The notes under the pieces were generated by a model. The model searched no databases. It was not told the DNA's origin and was given only the letters and a program-made list of their open reading frames with translations. Below are positions 34,873 through 43,941 of a DNA stretch of 64,000 nucleotides, piece by piece. Numbering within the stretch: position 1 is the stretch's first letter; each line of letters starts with the position of its first letter. The position numbers were made by a program, and so were the translations under genes. Origin of the DNA: Acidimicrobiaceae bacterium (GTDB taxonomy: Bacteria; Actinomycetota; Acidimicrobiia; Acidimicrobiales; RAAP-2); contig PMTF01000004.1 in the NCBI GenBank assembly GCA_003167415.1, forward strand, positions 1-64,000. Reading direction: 5' to 3'.

Positions 34873-35339
34873 TTTTCAATCCACGAACGAGGGCGTTTGC
34901 TTGGTCCGAATGGTCCTAGTCGCGGGCCAAGGTCGAAACTAAGCGTTCCCCGGATTGTGGTCTCGCAAATCGTAGGGGTGCTCGCCCAATGCCGTCCAGT
35001 GACAACCCGATTCACTTCTTTCCCCGCGAACACGCTTCCTGCTGACTCGAGGAGCTGCTTCTTCGACGCCGCGATCCGTCATGAACGTGAGTCATCACCA
35101 AAGTAATTCAACCGTTCTCGAGATTCCTTTTATTGAAAAATCTGAACACCATTACGTCGAGGTCCCTGGCAAAGCGGAATATGAACGCGAAGTGACACTT
35201 GGTCGAGCTCCGCGGTCGCGCTACTTCGAACCCACGATTGTTACTCCAACCAGGCTCGAATATACGACCTGTTGAGAATCTGTCGTGAGAGGTTTGCGTT
35301 GGTGATGCGAGGGTTGGAAGACATCTAAAGGGCACACTT
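34873..35339. other. intergenic region
   Basis: About 470 bases without a supported gene. Short ORFs on both strands lack RBSs and family features. No repeat, riboswitch or terminator could be recognised; TAAAGGG at its end is the RBS for the next gene. Confidence 0.4.
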
Positions 35340-36893
35340 TTGAGGAAAACTCCAACCTCCCGATTCGGGAACATAGCTGCGGCTACTGCTTTGATTACGG
35401 TGGCCTGCTTTGTTGCGTCACCAATACCCGTCGCAATGGGTAGCCCAACGGGGAACGTCTGGAATATCGCGACGGAGCCTTCGCCAACGGGGAGTTGGTA
35501 CGCAGTGAACTACGGCGACGGGCAGTGGGTCGCAATAGGTCACTCAGCAGATGTCGCCGACTCGCCCGACGGCTCGACTTGGACGGAATATCCCGTGCCG
35601 GCCGGATCTTGGCAGTCGGTTACGTATGGGAACGGGCACTTCGTGGCACTCTCATCGACAAGCGCGAGTCCTGAGGAGCTTGTCTCGACGAATGGGCACA
35701 ATTGGACTGCGGCCACTGGGCCGGCCGGTCCATGGACCGCTCTTACTTTCGGTGAGGGACGCTTTGAGGCGGTGAGTTCGGCCGGACAGATCGACACTTC
35801 GACGAATGGGATGCAGTGGACGGAAGCATGGCATCACAGTAACTATGACTTCACGTCGGTCGCCTACGGAAACGGGCGCTTCATTGCAGCTGACTCGGCC
35901 CAGGGCGCAGTATCGATCTCGACCAATGGCGTGAATTGGAGTCTCCTCTTTCCGGCGCCCAACACGGGGACAAAATGGGGAGCCGTCGTCTATGGCGAGG
36001 GCGAATTCGTGGCTCTCGATGGTTCGAGCTCTGGCTACATCGCGACGTCCGTGTACGGCAACGTCTGGACTCTTCATCAACTCTCTCCCGCTGAGGAGAT
36101 AGATGGCGCAACGTTCGGTTGCGGCAGCTTTGTCGGCGTCGGTCAGTCCACGGTGTCCACCGAAAATTTCATTTCGTCGACCTCCGGAACGGCGTGGACC
36201 ACCACCGCGGTGCCAATTGACACAACTTCAAACTGGACCGCCGTCGGCTACGGCGCTCATCGATTCGTCGCGGTCGATGCCTCAGGCAACATTGCCTGGT
36301 CGAGGACAATCGCCAACTGTTCCGCGATAATACCCACATCGCCGCAGCAGGTCTCTGGGAACATCCATAGTGGCAAGGTCTGGACCTACATGCATCCGCC
36401 TTCCAGCGCGGGCGGTGCGCCGGTCAACGGCTACCGCGTGAACATTTCCAAAGGAACGTTCACCAAGCAGTGCTCCGCACCTGTCTACTTTGAACCCAAC
36501 TGCATCATCGCCGGGCTCGTGAACCATCAGGTGTACTGGCTCACCGCGCAGTCGCACAATCGCTTCGGCTACTCGGTGCCGACGGACCCGGAGTTCGTAA
36601 TCCCGGTCGCCTCATTGAGCTTCAACGCAATGGCGTCAGAGCCGGTCGTCTCTCAAGGCGGCCCGGTCGTGGTGCAGGTCACGGGTGTTCGCGCCAACAA
36701 TGAGGGCATCTATCCAATCACCACAATCACGGTGCACGTTGGTGCGACAATCGTTTACTGCCATCCGAACCCCTTCGGCGAGTGCTTACTCACCGTCTCG
36801 AATCCAACCATCGGGACTGACTCGATCTACGCGACCTACACCGGTTACGGAACGTCGTATCAGTCGCCGACGTCGTACGTCAGGGTCGTTTAG
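35340..36893 (+). CDS. secreted repeat protein: propeller plus fibronectin III and Ig-like domains
   Basis: The 517-residue exported protein uses a TTG start with TAAAGGG seven bases upstream. After a signal segment (AAATALITVACFVASPIPVA), about six repeats of roughly 40-45 residues follow the pattern W-x-x-V-x-YG-x-G-x-F-V-A ... STNG-x-x-W, suggesting a beta-propeller of the BNR/Ycf48-like kind. A fibronectin III-like module (about 320-420) and an Ig-like end module follow. It is likely a surface or released binding protein. Convergent with the next gene. Confidence 0.7.
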   Translation: MRKTPTSRFGNIAAATALITVACFVASPIPVAMGSPTGNVWNIATEPSPTGSWYAVNYGDGQWVAIGHSADVADSPDGSTWTEYPVPAGSWQSVTYGNGHFVALSSTSASPEELVSTNGHNWTAATGPAGPWTALTFGEGRFEAVSSAGQIDTSTNGMQWTEAWHHSNYDFTSVAYGNGRFIAADSAQGAVSISTNGVNWSLLFPAPNTGTKWGAVVYGEGEFVALDGSSSGYIATSVYGNVWTLHQLSPAEEIDGATFGCGSFVGVGQSTVSTENFISSTSGTAWTTTAVPIDTTSNWTAVGYGAHRFVAVDASGNIAWSRTIANCSAIIPTSPQQVSGNIHSGKVWTYMHPPSSAGGAPVNGYRVNISKGTFTKQCSAPVYFEPNCIIAGLVNHQVYWLTAQSHNRFGYSVPTDPEFVIPVASLSFNAMASEPVVSQGGPVVVQVTGVRANNEGIYPITTITVHVGATIVYCHPNPFGECLLTVSNPTIGTDSIYATYTGYGTSYQSPTSYVRVV

Positions 36894-36900
36894 TGACGTT

Positions 36901-36915
36901 GCTCGGACGCCGAGC
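36901..36915. terminator. short hairpin between convergent genes
   Basis: GCTCGG-ACG-CCGAGC forms a six-base-pair stem eight bases after the stop of the propeller gene. There is no T tract on either side, so a role in termination is only possible. Confidence 0.3.
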
Positions 36916-36988
36916 GAGAAATCGACGCAACTTGGCTTGACGCCCTGCCAATTTGGTCTAGCGGATGACCATTTGGCGAAACAGGCGA

Positions 36989-38698
36989 CTACGACAGCGT
37001 TGCGATCACGATAGCGATCTCGGATTGGCTGGAACCCGCTGCCGAAATGGATATCGTCCACCCCTTGAGTCCGAGCGCAGCGAGGCGGCCCTGTAAGTAC
37101 GTCGCCACCGCCTCGGCCCGCATACGGCCCAGCTCGATGTTCTTGGCCACGAGCGCCTTATTGCGCTCACTGGCCGCCGTGAGTTTGTCGCCGTAGCCAA
37201 GCAGGGCGAGCTGCGTGTCCCTCTTCGCCTTCACCTCGTCGGCGACGTTTTGAATCTGACTCTCCAGCGCTGGCGAAAGGGTTGACGATCCGAGAGCGAA
37301 GGGTCCGACTGTCGGCCCCGTGGGCGGCGGGGTGATCTTCTTGTTCTTCTTCCACTGGGCGTAAAGGGTGGTCGACGCTGCGAAGGAGTAGGCCGCGCCG
37401 TTCGTGTAGCTTGCGCCCGATCCGTTAACCTTGGTGTTCCAACTGGTGAAGGTGTAGCCGGCGCGCGTGAACAAACTGTTCGGCAATGCCGTTGGCGTGT
37501 TGTCACGCTCCGCGGCCATGGAACCAGTACCGCCATTGGCGTTGAACGTGACTGAATGTGTCGCCGCTTTGCCGGCCTGCCACTGGGCGTAGAGAGTGGC
37601 GGGCGTCGTGAACGGATAGATGGTGCCGTTCGCGTAGCTCACGCCTGATCCGTTGGCCGCGGTGTTCCACTTCGTGAAGGTGTAGCCGACGCGCGTGAAC
37701 TGATTGATCGTTAACGCCGTTGGCGTGCTGTCGGTCTCCACGGCCATGGTGCCCTCACCGCCGTTGGGGGTAAAAAAGACTGTGACTGTGCTGTTGCTCA
37801 CCGTGAGCGTGTAGGTCCACCTGCCAGCATTGCCATTAGCGTCGCGGTCGGTACCCGAGACCGTGTAGGACCCTGCGACGAGCGCGCCCGTCGTGGTGAT
37901 GACTCCGGCACCGCTTACTTTGAGACCAGTGCTGGACACGGTCGTGACGAAGGTGACCGCTCCGGTGTTGTTGACGACGGTGATGGGTCCAGGCGCGAAC
38001 GTGCTTGAGGCCGTCGACGTGGTGGCACCCGTGGTCGGAGACGTTTGAGTGATGGCGTTCGAAACCGTGAGCGTATAAGTCCAGGTGCCGGTGTCACCAC
38101 TCGTGTCACGGTCGGTGCCCGAGATCTTGTACACGCCCAGGTCGAGGCTGCCGGTGGTGGAAACCTGGTTGCCACTGAGCGTGAGCCCGTCTGAGCGGCT
38201 CGTTACGTTGAAGGTCACCGGGCCCGTGTTGTTCGCAACGGTGATGGGTACTGGTTGGAGAGTGGCCGACGCTGTTGTCGTCGTAACGCCGAAAGTTGGT
38301 GACGTTTGGGTGATGGTACCGTGGACCCCACTGCCGTTGACCGTGAGCGTGTACGTCCACGCGCCGGAGTCACCGTTCGTGTCACTGTCGGTGCCCGAGA
38401 CGGTATAGGCCCCCGCGGCCAACGTGCCGGCCGTCGTCACGCCGCCACTGCCGCTGACCGTCAAGTTCGTGCTCAGCGGGGAGGTTACGTAGGTCACCGC
38501 TCCCACGTTGCCCGAGACCGCCAGCGTGTCAGTGAAACCCGCGCTGCCTGCGACGTCGACGGCGCCCGAGGTTGGAGCAATCTGGGTAATTGCGCCGGCG
38601 GCCGACGCAAAGGGAGCGATCACGGCCATGCCGGCCAATGAAAGGGAAAGGGTGCATAGCCAAACTACGACCTTGACCGAAATCGCTCTCACCGCCAT
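36989..38698 (-). CDS. secreted protein with Ig-like, InlB B-type and OmpA-like domains
   Basis: The 569-residue exported protein has a signal peptide (VVVWLCTLSLSLAGMAVIAP). Three homologous modules of about 85 residues follow (35-300), each ending like GTDSDTNGDSGAWTYTLTV. Two InlB B-repeat/Listeria-Bacteroides modules (about 302-450) carry YTFTKWNTAANGSG and TLYAQW. The C-terminal 105 residues are OmpA-like: FALGSSTLSPALESQIQNVA and ELGRMRAEAVATYL, which in other proteins binds peptidoglycan. It likely anchors to the cell wall and displays an adhesin-like stalk. Single gene. Confidence 0.75.
   Translation of the reverse strand: MAVRAISVKVVVWLCTLSLSLAGMAVIAPFASAAGAITQIAPTSGAVDVAGSAGFTDTLAVSGNVGAVTYVTSPLSTNLTVSGSGGVTTAGTLAAGAYTVSGTDSDTNGDSGAWTYTLTVNGSGVHGTITQTSPTFGVTTTTASATLQPVPITVANNTGPVTFNVTSRSDGLTLSGNQVSTTGSLDLGVYKISGTDRDTSGDTGTWTYTLTVSNAITQTSPTTGATTSTASSTFAPGPITVVNNTGAVTFVTTVSSTGLKVSGAGVITTTGALVAGSYTVSGTDRDANGNAGRWTYTLTVSNSTVTVFFTPNGGEGTMAVETDSTPTALTINQFTRVGYTFTKWNTAANGSGVSYANGTIYPFTTPATLYAQWQAGKAATHSVTFNANGGTGSMAAERDNTPTALPNSLFTRAGYTFTSWNTKVNGSGASYTNGAAYSFAASTTLYAQWKKNKKITPPPTGPTVGPFALGSSTLSPALESQIQNVADEVKAKRDTQLALLGYGDKLTAASERNKALVAKNIELGRMRAEAVATYLQGRLAALGLKGWTISISAAGSSQSEIAIVIATLS
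37540..38580 (-). repeat. internal tandem repeats of the surface protein gene
   Basis: Within the gene, phrases such as CACCGTGAGCGTGTAGGTCCA and the GGTGCCCGAGA segment recur about every 250 bases, matching the three Ig-like modules, and AACGCCGTTGGCGTG recurs about 220 bases apart in the two InlB-type modules. Recombination between copies could change the stalk length. Confidence 0.6.
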
Positions 38699-39055
38699 GT
38701 GCGAAACATAGTACGAAATCCTACGAAAACACCCTCGACCTCACGATCCGCCGCGTCCCTCGAGGAGGTTCACTCGCGAGCAGCGCTGGCCTCGTTGACA
38801 AGTGGTCTTGGAACTGTGACCACGACTCTTGTGCTAATTCAACCGCTGGCCCACGCTCCGAAGTGAGGAAGGAAACGCGGGCATTGGATGCCGGCCGTCC
38901 CCCATCGCCCCGAAAACGCCGTCGCCTCGTTGGAGAGTCCCGCAATTACCCACAACATTTGGTTCGAGCTTCAATTCCGAACAACTCTGTCCTGGTGTTT
39001 AATATTCATCCAGAGTCAATTGACGCACTCGGATTTTCCCGAAATTGGAGAACTA
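38699..39055. other. intergenic region
   Basis: About 360 bases between divergent genes. The track ORF that starts at 38888 is an upstream extension of the DUF1349 frame without a good start. No repeat or regulatory motif was recognised, but it must contain both promoters. Confidence 0.4.
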
Positions 39056-39592
39056 GTGAATTGGTTCAATGAACCCTCGTCGTGGAGGGTGGAAGACAGT
39101 CACATCATTGTGCGCGCCGATGCGCAAACAGATTTTTTGCGGGTTACCGGCTACGGATACGTGCGCGACAATGCGCACATTTACGGCGAAACCCTTGACC
39201 CCGACTTCGACCTCACCGTGCGAATCAGCGGCGAGTACACCGAGCAGTACGACCAAGCGGGCGTTGCCGTACGGATGGATGAGCGTCACTGGATCAAGAC
39301 GGGCGTGGAACTCTTTGACGGCCGACTTCGCTTCAGCACGGTCGTCACGGTCGACAACTCTTCGTGGATGTTCGCTGATCTGCCCGAGGACTTCACCACC
39401 CTCAACTTGTCACTGGCTCGACGAGGTGACGCGATGGAAATTAGCTACTCCACCGATACCGACAAGTTGGCGTTAGCTTCGGTGGTCTACGTGCAGCCGC
39501 GCACCGAGGCGTTGGCGGGTGTGATGTGCGCCTCGCCTCAGGGCGAAGGCTTCGCGGCATCATTTTTCGATTTCGAACTCCGCGCCTGTTGA
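39056..39592 (+). CDS. DUF1349-family concanavalin-like protein
   Basis: The 178-residue cytosolic protein matches the DUF1349 pattern: NWFNEPSSW at the start, a central TEQYDQAGVAVRMDERHWIKTG (motif core YDQAGV), EL-x-DG-x-x-x-FSTVVT, and ASPQGEGFAASFFDFEL at the end. These are single-domain jelly-roll proteins related to yeast Ree1; bacterial functions are not established, though sugar binding is often suggested. GTG 39056 is chosen over 38888 because GGAG lies six bases before it and the length then fits the family. Confidence 0.8.
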   Translation: MNWFNEPSSWRVEDSHIIVRADAQTDFLRVTGYGYVRDNAHIYGETLDPDFDLTVRISGEYTEQYDQAGVAVRMDERHWIKTGVELFDGRLRFSTVVTVDNSSWMFADLPEDFTTLNLSLARRGDAMEISYSTDTDKLALASVVYVQPRTEALAGVMCASPQGEGFAASFFDFELRAC

Positions 39593-39672
39593 TCGGCAAC
39601 GGTTTCGCGTGCGTGCGGGCATCGAGTACCCCACTTCAACCCGTCGAGGGTAAATACGCCGACGACACGTTT

Positions 39673-40386
39673 TCAGTCGAGACGGCGGTGAAAAGAAATC
39701 CACGCGCCCGTGACCACGAAGCCCAAGGCACCCAACGGCACGATTGGCGCAATCCGAGGAGCGTGGACGGCGCACAACGCACCTAGACCGGCGCCAACGA
39801 TGAGGGCCAGCAGGATGAAACTCGAGCGGATCTGCTTGGGCGCGTCCCTCTTCGTGAAGCCGGCGATGAATTGAGTGAGGGTTCCCGTGAGGTACGTGGT
39901 GGACAGTCCACTGACGCCGAAGCGAAGTACCGCCGCGCTCTGAATGCCCAGCGCCATGGAATTGAGTCCGAGCAGGGCGTAGGCGATATCCGGCGACGGC
40001 GCGGTGTGCGCGAACTCCCACCACATCGAGAAGATCGCAATGATGACGAGCTCGACCGAAAGTGCCTTGACCACCGATAGCGGCCACAGGTGGGACTCGT
40101 GCTCGGGCGCGTGGCCGGCTACGCGAGCACCAATAAAACTCCCGATGATGTACGCGGCGAAAGCGACGCCCGTGTGCAGGGCGATCGACCCGCTCCGTTC
40201 GCTCGCCGCGATCCCGAGAAAGACCATGTTGCCAGTCATGACGCTCGTGAACACACCACCGAGGCGCAAGAGGCCGATGGCGTCGACCGATCCGGTCACG
40301 AGAGTGAGGGTGATGACGAGGGCATCGCGCCTCTTCTCCGGGGTCCAGAATCCCGGCGCGGTGCGCATCGTGAGTTCGTCGACCAT
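39673..40386 (-). CDS. DUF1275 (YoaK-type) membrane protein
   Basis: The 237-residue protein has about six helices and family features LTLVTGSVDAIGLLRLGGVF, SVMTGNMVFLGI, and GLNSMALGIQSAAVLRFGV with LSTTYLTGTLT. The track starts at 40500 inside livF; ATG 40386, five bases after the livF stop, is the sensible start. Members are predicted transporters of unknown substrate. The position suggests it is the last gene of the liv-type operon. Confidence 0.8.
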   Translation of the reverse strand: MVDELTMRTAPGFWTPEKRRDALVITLTLVTGSVDAIGLLRLGGVFTSVMTGNMVFLGIAASERSGSIALHTGVAFAAYIIGSFIGARVAGHAPEHESHLWPLSVVKALSVELVIIAIFSMWWEFAHTAPSPDIAYALLGLNSMALGIQSAAVLRFGVSGLSTTYLTGTLTQFIAGFTKRDAPKQIRSSFILLALIVGAGLGALCAVHAPRIAPIVPLGALGFVVTGAWISFHRRLD

Positions 40387-40391
40387 GGTCG

Positions 40392-41141
40392 CTACGCTCG
40401 GGCCGCGCCACCGCCGAGGAACGACTCGACGAAGAGTGGATTGTTCTCGAGGTCGCGCGGCGCCCCCGAGAGCACGACGCGGCCACCACTCAGCACGCAC
40501 GTCCAGTCCGAGATGCGCAGCGCCGCTTTCGCGCGCTGTTCGACGAGCAGAACCGTCGACCCGTGGTCGGCGAAACCCCGGATGTACTCCTCGAGCAACT
40601 GTGTCGCCACGAGCGGCGCCAGGTTCGCGGTCGGTTCGTCGAGCACCAATACCGAAGGTGAGAGCATGAGGACCCGACCCATGGCGAGCATCTTGCGTTC
40701 GCCGCCCGACAGCTTGCCGGCTTTTCTCGACATCATCGTTCTAAGCCGCGGGAAGAACTCCAGGACGGCCTCGATTTGCGACGCCACGTCGTGGCGCGGT
40801 AGTAGGTAGCCGCCGATCTCCAGGTTCTCCTTCACCGACAACGGCGGGAACACGTCGTCGATCTGGGGCACGTAACCGACCCCGAGCATCGCGATGCGCT
40901 CGGGCGCGAGATTCGTGATTTCGGTATCGCCCACCGTGACGGTGCCCGCCAGCACCGGGACGACTCCCACGAGGGACTTCAGCAACGTCGACTTACCCGA
41001 CCCGTTGGGACCGACCACGGAGACGACCTTGCCGGGCGTCGCCTCGACGTCGATTTCGTGGACGATGGCGCGTCCGTCGTAGCCGGCCGAGACCGACGTC
41101 GCTCGAAGGACCTTCCCCGAAGTGGAGAGCTCAACCGACAA
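40392..41141 (-). CDS. livF: branched-chain-amino-acid-type ABC ATPase, LivF
   Basis: The 249-residue ATPase has Walker A GPNGSGKST, signature LSGGERKMLAMGRVL and Walker B VLVLDEPTANLAP. The TTG start is supported by GGAGG six bases upstream and by an 11-base overlap with the livMG gene. It would pair with the LivG part of the fusion protein to drive uptake. Substrates of this family include branched-chain amino acids, urea and aromatic or dicarboxylic acids. Confidence 0.85.
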   Translation of the reverse strand: MSVELSTSGKVLRATSVSAGYDGRAIVHEIDVEATPGKVVSVVGPNGSGKSTLLKSLVGVVPVLAGTVTVGDTEITNLAPERIAMLGVGYVPQIDDVFPPLSVKENLEIGGYLLPRHDVASQIEAVLEFFPRLRTMMSRKAGKLSGGERKMLAMGRVLMLSPSVLVLDEPTANLAPLVATQLLEEYIRGFADHGSTVLLVEQRAKAALRISDWTCVLSGGRVVLSGAPRDLENNPLFVESFLGGGAARA

Positions 41142-42969
41142 GGTACGCCTCCACCACTTCTTTCATGGCTCGAAGCTCGGACATGGTCCCCTGGGCGAGG
41201 ACCCGGCCCTCGGCGAGCACGATGACGGGGTCGCAGAACGCGTCCATGATGGCGAGCTCGTGCTCGACCATCACGATCGTCATTCCGCTCGCCACGAGGC
41301 GCGTGAGCTGATCGCCGATCTTGTGCGCGAGGTTCGGGTGCACGCCGGCCATCGGTTCATCGAGCAGCAGAATCGTCGGCTGGGCGAGGAGGGCGCGCAT
41401 GATTTCGACGAGACGGCGTTGGCCGCCCGACAGTCCCCCGGCGTAGCTGTCGGCGTACTGGGTAAGCCCGAAGCCCTCGAGCATCTCGCTGGCGCGCTCG
41501 ATATTCTCGGCGTCGTCGCGACCCCAAAAACGTCGTCCTCGCAGCGCTCCGACGAAGGAGTCGCCCGATTGGCGCGGGATGGCGGAGACCAGATTCTCCA
41601 AGACCGTGAGTTTCTTGAACTCACTGGCCAACTGGAAGGTGCGAATCATGCCGGATTTCGCGCGTTCGTTGGAGGGCATCGAGGTGATGTCGCGGCCCTC
41701 GTAGAGGACTTTGCCACTGGTCGGGGCGAGCGTGCCCGCGAGCATGGCCAGGGTCGTGGATTTGCCGGCGCCGTTGGGTCCGATGAGTCCGGTGAGGCGA
41801 CCTCGCTGAAACTCGATTGAGACCTCCGAGACCACGGTCACCCCGTGAAAGGCGCGGGTTAGTCGATCGGTCGAGAGGATGATCCCGTGATCACTCGCGT
41901 CACCCTCGAGCCTCAAGAGTTGGCGAAAATCCATCTGATCGAGATTGCCGAGGTTGATCAGTGAGTCTGACTCGCCGCTGGAGGGAACTGGCATTGGAAG
42001 GGAGGACTTCCCCGCTCCACTGAGGATCCGACGCCGCTCGGGCAGGATTCCGTCGGGCCGGAACCAGAGGAACCCGATGATGAGAAGACCAATCGCCACC
42101 CACTCGAGCGCCGGCACGAGGGCCGGGTTCGACAGCGGCGGGATGAACCGGGTCACCTCTTCGAAACCCAAGGGCACCAGGAGCGCACCAAGGACCGCGC
42201 CCTTGTGGTTGCCCGCTCCGCCCACGATGATGGCGGCGAAGAGGACGATCGTCTCGGCGTAGCCCCAGGCGCCGGGCGCCCAGAGGTTGATGAATCCCAC
42301 CAGAATCGCCCCGCTCAGCCCGGCGATCATTCCGCCGAGGATCAACATCGACGTGCGCTGGACCCGCACGTTCTTGCCCAACGCGTCGGCCACGATGTCG
42401 TTGTCGCGCATGGCTCGCAGCGACCGGCCGTAGGGCGACTCGGTCACTCGACGCAACAAGAAGTAGACCAGCACGGTCAACACGACGGCGACGCCGCCGT
42501 AGACGAACTGATAGGCCAGTCCCTGGGGATTCCAGTAATGAGAGAAAGGCGCCGGCACGATCGAGATGCCGGCCGCGCCATTGAACAGCGGCACGAAGTT
42601 GTTCACCAGCTGATTGAGCAGTACCGCCGAGACGAGGAGGCCCACCGCCGCGAAGTCACCCCGTAGGCGCTTGCCCACGAGGAATACGAAGGGGAGGGCC
42701 AGGAGTCCCCCGAAGAGGGCCGCCCCGATCCAGGGAAGGGGCCAGGCCAAGTGCCAGCCGAGCACGTACGACTGAAAGCCCTCATTGGACTTCTGCCACG
42801 GCCCCATGGAGAGGACGGCCGCGACGTAGGCGCCACCGGCTTGGAAGATGATGAATCCGAAGTTCGATAAGCCCGCGAAGCCGAACTGCACGTTCAGGGC
42901 GAGACAGGCCATCGAGTCCACGGCCCCGTAGACAATGATCGTCGCCACGTAGAAAAGGATTGCGCTCAT
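41131..42969 (-). CDS. LivM-LivG fusion: ABC permease plus ATPase
   Basis: The 612-residue protein joins two usually separate subunits. Residues 1-320 are a LivM permease with about ten helices and a GAAGISIVPAPF loop and SPYGRSLRAMRDNDIVADALG cytoplasmic loop. After a linker (about 320-355), the LivG ATPase follows with Walker A GPNGAGKST, signature LSGGQRRLVEIMRAL and Walker B LLLDEPMAGVHP. The ATG shares one base with the livH stop (TGATG). LivM-LivG fusions are known in some lineages. Confidence 0.85.
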   Translation of the reverse strand: MSAILFYVATIIVYGAVDSMACLALNVQFGFAGLSNFGFIIFQAGGAYVAAVLSMGPWQKSNEGFQSYVLGWHLAWPLPWIGAALFGGLLALPFVFLVGKRLRGDFAAVGLLVSAVLLNQLVNNFVPLFNGAAGISIVPAPFSHYWNPQGLAYQFVYGGVAVVLTVLVYFLLRRVTESPYGRSLRAMRDNDIVADALGKNVRVQRTSMLILGGMIAGLSGAILVGFINLWAPGAWGYAETIVLFAAIIVGGAGNHKGAVLGALLVPLGFEEVTRFIPPLSNPALVPALEWVAIGLLIIGFLWFRPDGILPERRRILSGAGKSSLPMPVPSSGESDSLINLGNLDQMDFRQLLRLEGDASDHGIILSTDRLTRAFHGVTVVSEVSIEFQRGRLTGLIGPNGAGKSTTLAMLAGTLAPTSGKVLYEGRDITSMPSNERAKSGMIRTFQLASEFKKLTVLENLVSAIPRQSGDSFVGALRGRRFWGRDDAENIERASEMLEGFGLTQYADSYAGGLSGGQRRLVEIMRALLAQPTILLLDEPMAGVHPNLAHKIGDQLTRLVASGMTIVMVEHELAIMDAFCDPVIVLAEGRVLAQGTMSELRAMKEVVEAYLVG

Positions 42970-43844
42970 CAGATCGTTTTCTCGCTTCCGAAGAGACCGT
43001 AGGGACGAAACGTGAGCATGCCGAGCAACACCACGAAGGCGATGACCTCTTTGTACTCGGGATTGAAGTAGCCGGCGCTGAGCTCGGTCGCGACCCCGAT
43101 GGTGAGGGCCCCGAGCATCGCGCCGTAGGCCGAGCCCGGTCCACCTAAGAACATCGCGGCGAGCAACAACACGATGTAGAGCTGGGCGCTCGTCGCCTCG
43201 AAGACCCCGGTGTTCATGGCGAAGACCGTACCGGCGAGACCGCAGAGCGCTCCGGAGATGAGCCAGGTCGAGGAGATCACCCGCTGGGTGCGAATACCCG
43301 AGTTACGCGCGAGGCTGGCGTTCGCCGACGTCGCGCGCATGGCCTTGCCCAGTCGCGTGTACTTGAGCAGCCAGTGGATGAGTCCCATCACGACGACGCA
43401 GATTCCGATGATGATGAGTTGCAAGGTACTGAGATACATGCCCCAAAAGTGGCGCTCGCGACCGAGCGACTGTCTATATGAGAAGTAGCTGCCGCCGACG
43501 ATCGCCTGGAGACCGAAGGTGCCGCACAGGTCGACGCCCAGCGCCACGATGACAATGGTTATCGGCGGAAGGTTCCGACGTTGAAAGGGCGTGAAAACGA
43601 ATCGATTCAACAGGTACGACGCGATAGCGCCCGTGAGGACGCCGCCGATCATCGCCACCCACGCGTTCAGATGAGCGTGGTAGTTGAGGTAGTACGTGAC
43701 GAACGCGCTATTGATCATCACCGAGCCGTACGCCAGGTTGAGGACGTTGGTGACCGCGAACTGCATCGTAAAGCCGACGGTGGCGATCGCCAGGACCGCG
43801 GCCGATATGAGTCCGAAGCCGAGTGACGAGAGGAAAACGCTCAC
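42969..43844 (-). CDS. livH: branched-chain-amino-acid-type ABC permease, LivH
   Basis: The 291-residue permease has about eight helices with NLAYGSVMINSAFVTYYL and the conserved EAA-like loop YTRLGKAMRATSANASLARNSGI. The track start (43913) lies within a hairpin; GTG 43844, with AAAGG ten bases upstream, is preferred. A strong hairpin separates it from the binding-protein gene. It couples with the fusion protein downstream by a one-base overlap. Confidence 0.85.
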   Translation of the reverse strand: MSVFLSSLGFGLISAAVLAIATVGFTMQFAVTNVLNLAYGSVMINSAFVTYYLNYHAHLNAWVAMIGGVLTGAIASYLLNRFVFTPFQRRNLPPITIVIVALGVDLCGTFGLQAIVGGSYFSYRQSLGRERHFWGMYLSTLQLIIIGICVVVMGLIHWLLKYTRLGKAMRATSANASLARNSGIRTQRVISSTWLISGALCGLAGTVFAMNTGVFEATSAQLYIVLLLAAMFLGGPGSAYGAMLGALTIGVATELSAGYFNPEYKEVIAFVVLLGMLTFRPYGLFGSEKTI

Positions 43845-43897
43845 GTCAAAACCTTTCGAGAGCGGGTGGGTGGGCGATGGATCGATTCTGAGAACGC

Positions 43898-43933
43898 AGC
43901 GTGGCCGCGGCAATCATCCGCCGCGGCCACGCT
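43898..43933 (-). terminator. perfect 14-bp hairpin, partial terminator or processing site
   Basis: AGCGTGGCCGCGGC and GCCGCGGCCACGCT form a perfect 14-base-pair stem with an eight-base loop between the binding-protein and permease genes. On the minus strand it is followed by TTCTC, not a long U tract. Such hairpins often let the binding-protein transcript accumulate above the permease transcript. Confidence 0.75.
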
Positions 43934-43941
43934 CAAGAAAA

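Noticed and set aside
39560-40489. 309-residue minus-strand ORF over the DUF1275 gene
   Set aside because: The frame is Arg/His-rich without helices, whereas the overlapping frame gives a clean DUF1275 membrane protein.
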